Below are positions 55,965-64,000 of a DNA stretch of 64,000 nt, in pieces. The translations under genes and the position numbers were made by a program. The notes under the pieces were generated by a model. It was not told where the DNA came from. It did not search any database and worked only from the letters and a program-made list of their open reading frames with translations. Positions within the stretch are counted from its first letter, which is position 1, and every line of letters starts with the position of its first letter. Source of the stretch: Cloeon dipterum (taxonomy: Eukaryota > Arthropoda > Insecta > Ephemeroptera > Baetidae); assembly GCF_949628265.1 (NCBI RefSeq), contig NC_088787.1, forward strand, positions 1,354,501 through 1,418,500. The letters are read 5' to 3'.

Positions 55965-57400
55965 ATCTTTTTGGCTGGCAAATGGAATGCATTACGAGTG
56001 GCCGTCGGAGGCGATTAGCAGACTGGCTTTCAAACCAGGAAATATTTGTCTTCTTTACATGGCTGTCTTCGGAAAAAGGCTGAACAAAAACATAGCATCC
56101 TCGTGTATCGAGTCTCTCTGCCGACCAGCAGGGCGTATTTTTGGCCTCTAAAACTCACCCCATTTCCATCGTGGGACTTGCATGTGAATGTCTAAATTAT
56201 AACAATTAAAGAGGAGCATTAAAATATTTTCCTCCTTGCAAACTTTTCGGCTGCCATGCCTCCAGTCGCCCCGTCCTCCCTTCCACTCCCCCACCGTTGC
56301 CGCTGACGTCACCAGCCAAGGCTAAAAACCCAGGAAGTGTGGCACAAAAAGGAGCCGAATAGTCTCGCCAAAGGGAAACATTATTTACTTCCTGCATACA
56401 TTTTCTCGTTAAAGGAGGCAAGCTATCAAACCAAAACTGCGCCAAAATTTAAAAAATTGGTTTTACAGTAGCCACCAGAGGCAGTGTTGGCGCCAAAGCC
56501 TGATTGTAGTTCAGGAGTCGCCTCAGTCAGACACGGCGCTGGTGGCGCTTCGTGTGACGTCATAGATGGAGGGGGAAGTCGACCAGTCAGCAGACACGCG
56601 ACAATGAATTGCTGGGGGAATGAATGATTATGAACCATGGGCACAAGGTGGCGCTGGGAAGTAAAATAAAGAGCAATCCGCCGTTTTGAGAAGAATTGTA
56701 TCAAGCGGACCAACGCGCATTTTCCCTGCGCAGATCCACAACCCTCGCCATTTCAAATAAGATTCCGCTGGTGGCTCTGTGTCAAAACTACTGGAAATCT
56801 GAATCAATAAAATATAATTGCCTGTTCACTCTTTTCTCCTTGTTTTTTAACTCTCCCATCATTACAACATACGTATTACGCAACTGGCTAACTAAGAGTG
56901 TTTCTATCGAAAGTCCGGCAGGTAAAAACTCAGCTGGCTCTTTATGGTACCTGCTGCTTTAATTGTGGCCGCATTTTTTCCTCGTACGTGTCTACGTGCG
57001 CAAAGCAAAGCGCGAGGTGCAGACCTGTTTCTGCGGTTAAGCCGACTTTGATATCGCAGCCACTCTTATCGCGCCCGATTGACGCAAACAAATTTCCTGC
57101 TTTAAAATTGAACGCAGTAAAAAAATCGTGTTTTGGCAGCTTGATACGTGTTAAATTTTAAACTGCATTTCACAGTGAGTCATTTGCTGAAGTAATTTTA
57201 GGCTCGCAGAAAGGGAGGGAAATTGGGTTTATCCGGATACTATAATAGTTGGCCGTTTACTTTCGTCGGGAAAGTTTTGGCTGTCTGTATTTAATTTTAA
57301 TTATAAAGGGAACGATGCAAAGTGCAGGCTACTAAATATTCTTGCTCCTGCCGAGTTTGGTGTCGTTGTAACTATTTTGTCAACTAAATAAAATTAATTT
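55965..57400 (+). pseudogene. Fragmented Yellow receptor gene
   Basis: An exon-1 relic at 55970-56190 lacks the signal peptide. It reads NGMHYEWPSEAISRLAFKPG and LYMAVFGKR, then loses frame, although nucleotide traces of the VSLPTS and PKLTPFPSWD motifs persist up to 56180. An exon-3 relic at 57238-57335 (AGTTGGCCGTTTAC, TCGTCGGGAAAG, AAGTGCAGGCTACTAAA) has an internal deletion. It is followed directly by TGCTCCTGCCGAG, a 3'UTR segment seen after J and K. Exons 2 and 4 are missing. The remains are closest to genes J and K. Confidence 0.75.
56467..56790 (+). repeat. CRE-bearing intergenic block, copy 8 (inside the pseudogene locus)
   Basis: TGACGTCA at 56555-56562 and AGGTGGCGCT at 56646-56655. 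It lies between the exon-1 and exon-3 relics, so it was moved here by rearrangement. Confidence 0.7.
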
Positions 57401-58110
57401 TAAATTATATAATGTGCGCATTTATTTCGATATCCTGCGATTGTGCCGAGTTTTTGAAACATTTTTTCCTTGTGCGTGCGCAAAGCGAGGTGCAGGCCTG
57501 TTTCTGCGGTCAGACCACTCATGCACATATTTTTAATCAATCTCTGACGCAAACGAATATCCTGCTTGAAAATGAAACGCAATTTATTATTCTGCTGATT
57601 TTTGGAGCATTAAAAATACGCAGAGCAGGGCGAAAAAAAGGCATCGAGACGTGTGAAACATTAAAATTTAAATTCTTTTCTCTTATTAGAACATTAAATT
57701 ATAGCTCGTTTAGACGAATTTTTGTGGTTCAGAAACCTAGAAAAAAGCTCTAAAACAGTCGCGTTGCTTGATTTGTAGTGAGTGTGTGACTTTTTTTAGC
57801 CACTTCTTATCAATCTCTGACGCAAAACTGATATCCTGCTTGAAAATAAAACGCAATTAATAGAGTTTAGAACCTGCTCGGCCCGGGTGAAAAATTTGTT
57901 AATACTTGCTGCTGACGGAGGTTTGGTTTTAGGCACGCGGAGATAGAAATTTCGTTTCTTTTAATATTTTTATCGAATGCATTTCATTGATTATGGATTT
58001 AAAATGCTGTTCTGAAGTCCGGAATTATTAATTTTCAAAACCGTGGAAGACACCATGTTATTTAACAGTATTCTGGGATTTCCAATTTTTTCTGCGCTGG
58101 AGTTTATTCC
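56975..58110. repeat. Iterated ~130 nt blocks before gene L
   Basis: First-form members at 56975-57120 and 57455-57590; a short second-form member near 57765-57860. The exon-3 relic interrupts the series. Confidence 0.55.
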
Positions 58111-58114
58111 GACT

Positions 58115-58266
58115 GCTTTATCTTTTATCACACCTTTATCAAAATCAAATTCTGAGTGAAAATTTCCGGGTGTACGTGCTGCTTGACGCGAGCTAGTTGC
58201 TTTCTTAAGTCACTCGACATGCAGCGAACATGCCCTGAGACTCAACTCTGTTTCACTCAGTGAGGT
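58115..58266 (+). promoter_or_regulatory. Promoter/5'UTR module of gene L
   Basis: CACACCTTTATCAAAATC, AAATTTCCGGGTGTACGTGC, GCGAGCTAGTTGCTTTCTTA, donor AGTGAG|GTTTGT (exon end 58264). Very similar to the module of gene F. Confidence 0.6.
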
Positions 58267-58491
58267 TTGTACCTTTTTTATAAATATCTCTGAAGCTTTT
58301 TTCGCAACCTTGATAAATGGGGCTCTTAGTTATATTTTTTACTAAAATATTTTGTTTAATTGAGAAGATGCTACTTAATTAACTTCATTAATACAGTTTT
58401 TTTAATACCACGAGCGGCATCCTAATAAATACAGGCTACAAAACACAGGAATGTTTTTAATCACTTTTTTCAGTTTGAAAACTTGAGAAGC

Positions 58492-60835
58492 ATGGCTCCG
58501 TTCTACTGTTTATTGGTCGTTTTTCTCTGCCTTTCCGTGGCCGACGCTGTCAACTTCACTCAAGTCTACAATTGGTCTAATGGAATGGACTACGAGTGGC
58601 GGTCAGAGGCGATCAGGAGAAAGGATACAACTTTCAAACCAGAGGATATTGAACCTCGTTTCATGGCTGTCTACGGAGGAAGGATCTTCCTCAGCCTCCA
58701 GAAACATTACAATATTCCGGTGAGTCTGGTGTCTTTGCCGACGAGCAGCGCGTCCTCTTCGGCGACTCCGAAGCTCACAGCATTCCCTTCGTGGGACGAA
58801 CATGATGTAAGTCCCTCAATATTTTTTAATTTTGCGGAATCCACTGAAATGTCTAGCTTGAATAATTTTGCAGCACTTTCAAGCGGCGCTTAATCCTATC
58901 TGTTTTCCCTCACTAACGCTTGGGGTGGGGGTGGAAGGGGGTGGGCTTCTCCGGTCTCGTGGGCCCCCAAAATTAAGAATGCCCCGGCGATTTTTTGGAT
59001 AACAGTCCAGCCCTGTGCATCCAACGAATACGTATTTATAGGGAATATTTAGACTCAATATTTTGTCCACAATTCATGTTCATTATAGCATATTAACCAG
59101 GTTTTTACTAAAAAAATTGAAGTAAATATTAAAATTGAAAAGAAGAGTAATTTTTAGACTACACGCAAGTAAAAATATTTATGAGTTGGATTTGATGCAT
59201 TCTTGCAGACATTAGGAGGCTACTGCACAAAGATCCAGGCTGCAAGGGGGCTGCAAGTTGACGCCCTTGGTAGGCTGTGGGTGTTGGACAACGGAAGTGA
59301 CAAATGCTATGCAAAACTCTTGATTTACAACCTGGAAAAAAAGGATGAACTGGAACTGAAACATGAGTTTTCTTTTAACGGTTCCACTAACGATCTAGTT
59401 CTAGACCAGACTCCTCGTGGATATGTTGCATACATTGCAAGGTGGAAACAGGAACGCATTGTCGTGTTTAATTTGACGGCAAAGCAATCATGGTTTTTGT
59501 ACACGCCAGGAATAGGATGGGACGGTTCAATTGCCCTTGCCCCTACGAGCAATCCGAGAAAGCTCTTCATTAGCAAAAACAACCCCGCTGAACTCTTTTC
59601 AATTTCCGTTAAGGACAGAACTATAAATCCGATTGGAAATTGGACTGCATCGACAACTAGAATGCTGATCGACAGCAATGGGATCATGTATGCCGCATTT
59701 TGGTCAAAACACTACATGGCAACGTGGGACACTTCACAGAAATTCCAGGAGAAGCCTTTTCATCAGCTTAAGGTATGTGTCATTAAAATAATTAAATCTT
59801 AATTTCGCGGCAGTCAAACATGATAGTAAATTTTGAAATAGAATAATTATGACAACAGCTCGTTGCATATTTTAGGATGGAAGCCAGGATAATAATTGGC
59901 CGTTTTCATTTGCCTTGGATTCGTCCGGAATGTTATGGATGACTGAGCTTAATAAAATAGGGGGTAAACCAAGGTACAGGCTTCTAAAGGCTGAAGTCGG
60001 CGCCAGCTCTTACATGTTTGATTATCCACCCACAGGTAATTAAATCCTACGATATATAGCTATTCACATTTAATACAATTCAAAAAGCCCATGTTAAAAA
60101 AACATGAAATTTAAAATTACAATAATATTTCCTCCAAATTTTGTTAACTTCGCTGTGATTAGATGACAGTTGGAATATCGTTTTGTTAGAAGAAATGATA
60201 TTATGTCGAAATTTTTAGTTACGCGAGCCATTCCAACCACCACTGCCATTTCCCAAACTACCAAACTAACGCCTGTCACCGTTGCAGAACGATCCAACTT
60301 GTCTTTTCCGACCACAACACAATCTTCGACGCCTGTTGAAGAACATCGGCTGTTGAATATCATTCTGATCTTCTCCAACGTGTTCAGCGTCGTCTTGTTG
60401 AGCATTGTCATTATTTGGCTCGTCTTGAAACTGAAGAGAAAAAATTCCCTTTCGCAAAACACGAACGAGGCCCAACAAATGTCCGTTTTACCCGACGAGC
60501 CGGCCGCGTACGATGACGTCGGCCCCGAGGAAGTGCAGTACGAGGAAGTAAAAAACGACCAGGCTGCCGCACGGCCCCCTTCTCCTGGTCTCTACGAGCC
60601 ACCGATTCGTCTCAGCCCGCGATCGGCGAGAAGAGTGAAAGCGATGCCTGAGAGGCCGAGGACTTTCGAGAAATTTGGAGAGGCCCCTCGTGCTCCACTC
60701 CAGTTCGAGTACGACTACGTCCGCACTGCTCAACCGGAACCTCTGTACGATGAAGTTAAACCGGAACCTTCCGCCACGACACCATTTGAGGACACTACTT
60801 CCGAGTCGACGCAATACCTACAACTCCTTAATTGA
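58492..60835 (+). CDS. Gene L: Yellow-family transmembrane receptor with ITAM-like tail
   Basis: Exons 58492-58806, 59209-59772, 59876-60035 and 60219-60835, 552 codons with stop, the same length as gene F. I use the ATG at 58492 (MAPFYCLLVVFLCLSVADA). Ectodomain motifs: [60 protein letters not shown] and LDSSGMLWMT. Exon 4 has the Thr/Ser-rich stalk, the TM helix (LNIILIFSNVFSVVLLSIVI region), KLKRKN and a tail with YDDVGPEEVQYEEV and YDYVRTAQPEPLYDEV (spacings 6 and 8), LSPRSARRVKAMP and YLQLL. Promoter, intron-1 block and coding sequence all group it with F. The DNA after it is nearly identical to that after gene G. Confidence 0.9.
58820..59050 (+). repeat. Shared intron-1 block, copy in gene L
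   Basis: Same block as in F (27105-27325) and G (32550-32790). Confidence 0.65.
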
Positions 60836-62016
60836 ACACCATCAGATCTTGATTCTTAGGATAAGAATAAAATTATTAATTAACTTAATTTTCCTTACAT
60901 AGACGCATATATCTTTAACATGTATCGTAAACTTAAACTTTTATTAATTCTATGTATTTTATGTTCAATAATCCATCCGTTGAGTTTTTATGAATAAACT
61001 TGCTTATTTTGTATAGAATAAAAAATTTGGAAACACTAGTTAATTAATCAAATGATTTATTTTATCCTCAAATTTTTATCAAAGGGATTGAGAGCAGCGT
61101 GTTGTTGGTCGGTAGGAAATGAGTCAAGCTGAGATAAGGAATTTTAAACTAAAAATGTGGTCTTTTTGTCTTCAGCAGATTTTAAAAAGTAAATCTTTTA
61201 AAAACATCTTGATAAATAAATGAGCATATCTCATGTTTTAAGCAGATAAAAGATGTCAAATTCTACTTGAAATCAAAAAGAAATAATATCATTATTTATA
61301 ATGACCGTTTCTCCGCGTCTCCAGTCCTTCAAATTTAATTAATAGCTAGAAATGGCCGACACTGGCAGTCTCGTCGCTTCTTCATCTCTTTTCGTGTGCT
61401 GTGTCTGGGTTATTTGCTCTGGTTTTTCAATGAGGAGTGCGAGAAACCTAGTTAAGTTTTAAATAGGCAGAAAGAGAGATTGAGAAGCGCGGGGAACACT
61501 TGACCGGTATGGCGTGTTCGCGGTGTTCGGCGCAGAGCGAGAAGCGAGAAGGAAAAAGCTGCGGAGATTGGAGCGAACGCGGCGGTGGCGGGCCGGCAAT
61601 AAGCCAGCGTAGCAGTCACAAGGACGTAAAACGTGTCGAGTTAAATTGAGATATTTTAAAATCCTCATTTTCCTCTTCGGCAGCCACCAGCCGGATAAAA
61701 AGACAAAAAGACGTTCAATTCTATGCATCGACTCTGATGAGAAATTAGTAGCAACGGTGAATTCATTTGTCTCGTAGTCGTCTCTTTTTATCGGTGTGAA
61801 ACACAAGGCTAAGATAAAAATTAAGATTTTTTGGCCTGAATAAATTTGATTAATATTTTAAATGCGCGCTGTAGAAAAATATAGTTATGGAATAAAATAA
61901 CTTAAAAGAGACACAAAATTTAGATCATATTTAAATATTTTACACTCCAGGAAAATTAAAAAGTTGAGCTTGACCACGAAACAGCGGGTTTCACTCGATG
62001 CTTTCAGTTTCACAGT

Positions 62017-62524
62017 GGCCGCCAGAGGCAGCGTCGTCGCCGCAGCCTAATTGTGATAGTTCAGAAGCCGCCTCAGACGCGGCGCTGCTGGCACTCGGCG
62101 TGACGTCAGTTGGGGAGGGGAGAAAATCGGCATGAAGAACAGGCACGCGACTTTGAATAGCATACAGCAGGAGGGGGCAAGAATGAAGCAAAAAAGAGGC
62201 GGAGCTTGCAAATCCAAAGCTAAGAGAAGAGGTTCAGCAGGTGCCTCAGACGCGGCGCTGGTAGCGCCTTGTGTGACGTCATAGACGGAGGGGGAAGGCT
62301 TGCCAATGAAGCGGACACGCGACTTTGAATGGCATAGCCAAGCGTACGGAGGGGGAAATGAATGAAATGAACCAAGTGCGCAAAAGGTGGCGCTGGAAAA
62401 TAAAATTGAAGCAACGTAGCTACTGCCTTAAGTAAAATCCGATCAAGCGGATCAACGCGCATTTGCCCTGCGCAGGTCCATCCCCCTTCCCCCTTGTTAA
62501 ATGAGTTTTCGCTGGCAGTCTGTG
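62017..62524 (+). repeat. CRE-bearing intergenic block, copy 9 (after gene L)
   Basis: TGACGTCA at 62101-62108 and 62274-62281; AGGTGGCGCT at 62385-62394. I find no difference from copy 2. Confidence 0.75.
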
Positions 62525-63479
62525 TCAAAACTACTGAAAATAAAAATTATTAAAATATAATTACTGATATAATTCGTATTTTTAGCCCTCTCTTTCCCTT
62601 ATTTTTCAGTATATCCATCATTTTAACATCTTATTTAGCACTAACCAGTGGAATTAATTGAGAATTTAGTTAAAAACTGTCAGCCTATGGTCATAATGGC
62701 ATTTAATGTTGGGAAAAAATATTTCAACCAGTCAGTCCTGCTGCTTGAATCGTTGCTGCAATTTTTCCTTGTACGTGTCTGTCTACGCGTGCACATGCAC
62801 AAAGCGAGGTGCAGGCCTTTTTCTATGCGGTTAGGCCAACTTTGATCCTGTCTTTCCAACAGCTTTAGGAGACATTTGTGGCGTTTCAATAAGTGGGAAG
62901 ACGAAAAGATGGAAATATGATTGGGCCCAAGCTCTTCTGCGGCCACTCGGTGTGCTCATATAAAATACCAGGCTTAAAAATATAACTATCCGAGAAAAAC
63001 TATGAAGCTTTTATTGGTAAATCTGCTTGTAGCTCGATTTGTGGTGAGAATTCTTCCTGGTTTGAGGTATTTGCATGTTTCTGCGGTTTGGCATTCTTCT
63101 GTTTGTGTTACTTCTTATCGACCTCTGACGCAAAACACGTATATGTCAATACATCCTGTTTGAAAATAAAACGAAAACTTAAAGCCTTCTTTGTTCATTT
63201 ACCTGCAATGCAGCGCAATTTTGGCAGGAGCTAGAAGCATAATTTCGTTCATAATTAAATATCGCCAATTTGGATTAAAAGTGCGTTTTTCCGAGCACTG
63301 AAATAGATTTTATATTGATTTTCAAGTGCCACCGTGAAAGCGTTGAAATAAAAGTTCATTTTAGAAATTTTGAAGCAAAAATTTTGATATTTCCAGTTTA
63401 TGTTGCTCTGATTTCCTTATTTGGTGCGAAGGAAGGAGCTTATTCAGAATCCTTTTTGGTCTGTCACCTTCTGCGAAAT

Positions 63480-63630
63480 GCCTTTATCAAAATCGATGAC
63501 AGAGCTAGGTGAAAAAGTTCCGGGTAGGCTGCTATAAAAGGCGAGCTCGTTGCTTTTAAAAGCCACTCATCTTTCTGCGACATAGCTGCCTGTAGGTTCA
63601 CCTTCGTATTTACCTATAGCCAGCAGGTTT
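63480..63630 (+). promoter_or_regulatory. Promoter/5'UTR module without a gene inside the window
   Basis: Copy of the gene H module, with TATAAAAG at 63533-63540 and donor CAGCAG|GTTTGT near 63626. Its gene lies beyond the right edge. Confidence 0.65.
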
Positions 63631-64000
63631 GTGTTTCACACCTTCTTAATTTTAAACTAATTCGATTAACTCATCATTATGCATGCAACACTAAGCCTAT
63701 ACATTCGTTTTTAGCAGTTTATACAATTCTTTGGTGCTTCTCTTGAACCAATTGTGTTTGTTAAACATTTCAAAACATGATACTTTTGTCACATAGGCAT
63801 ATCGGCCCGTCTCCCTGATACCTGAATTTCATTACCTTGCCTTTTTCCAAATTCAATTGAATACTTATTTCTACTTCAATTCTACAACAGCAACACATGC
63901 AATGCACAAATCAATCAATGTTAAATAAGTCTAAGAAAACAATAATGACTACATATTTTCTTACATATAGGAAAATACATTCTTTTTACTCTTTGAATTA

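Larger units (their letters stand above)
61079..64000. repeat. Near-identical segment, copy 2 (partner 34980-37901)
   Basis: See the partner entry. It runs to the window edge, and the partner continues into gene H 80 nt later, so a further copy of gene H is expected just beyond 64000. Confidence 0.85.

Noticed and set aside
1-64000. CRISPR arrays, bacterial operons or phage genes
   Set aside because: Spliced genes, TATA promoters and poly(A) signals show eukaryotic nuclear DNA; the short palindromic tracts have no regular spacers.

Overview
The window is nuclear DNA of an arthropod, most likely an insect. Genes are split by GT-AG introns, many only 50-60 nt long, intergenic DNA is AT-rich, and the dominant protein family is the Yellow/major royal jelly protein (MRJP) family, which is largely arthropod. 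C4 plus C2H2 zinc-finger (ZAD-like) genes and relics fit an insect. I cannot name the species from sequence alone.

Layout. (1) 1-3.4 kb: the left-edge tail exon of a minus-strand Yellow-type receptor, a tail relic, and an intact plus-strand Yellow-type receptor (gene A). (2) 4.1-16.6 kb: four minus-strand Yellow genes (B, C, D, E). In B, D and E the Yellow domain is followed by paired EGF-like modules closely resembling the DOS (Delta and OSM-11) motif of Notch ligands; in C that exon has decayed. D and E are the Yellow genes of a ~4 kb tandem duplication that also carried a zinc-finger gene, now broken in both copies. (3) 18.3-22.1 kb: a complete 11-exon prolyl endopeptidase gene of 710 codons (minus), with a 5S rRNA-like fragment in one intron. 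(4) 23.1-24.1 kb: a three-exon zinc-finger gene (minus). (5) 26.4-64 kb: a plus-strand array of Yellow genes F, G, H, I, J, K, L and one pseudogene between K and L. In these the secreted Yellow domain is joined to a transmembrane helix and a cytoplasmic tail.

The most notable result is architectural. Classical Yellow/MRJP proteins are secreted. Here the same four-exon plan is used twice: exons 1-3 (signal peptide plus Yellow domain) end at a phase-1 junction, and exon 4 supplies either DOS-type EGF modules (secreted) or a membrane anchor with a tyrosine-rich tail. In F, G, H, I and L the tail carries two pairs of YxxV motifs spaced 6-8 residues apart, the spacing of immunoreceptor ITAMs. J and K have a short tail with a single tyrosine. 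This looks like an undescribed family of Yellow-ectodomain receptors beside a linked family of secreted Yellow-DOS proteins.

The plus array has a repeated intergenic grammar: a shared promoter/5'UTR module before each gene, a block with CRE sites (TGACGTCA) and a CTCF-like AGGTGGCGCT motif after most genes, and an iterated ~130 nt block. The last ~2.9 kb (from ~61.08 kb) repeat 34.98-37.90 kb almost without change, implying a very recent ~26 kb duplication, a conversion event or an assembly duplicate. Several genes show birth-and-death: H lacks exons 2-3 but still reads in frame, J has one nonsense codon, and one locus is reduced to fragments.
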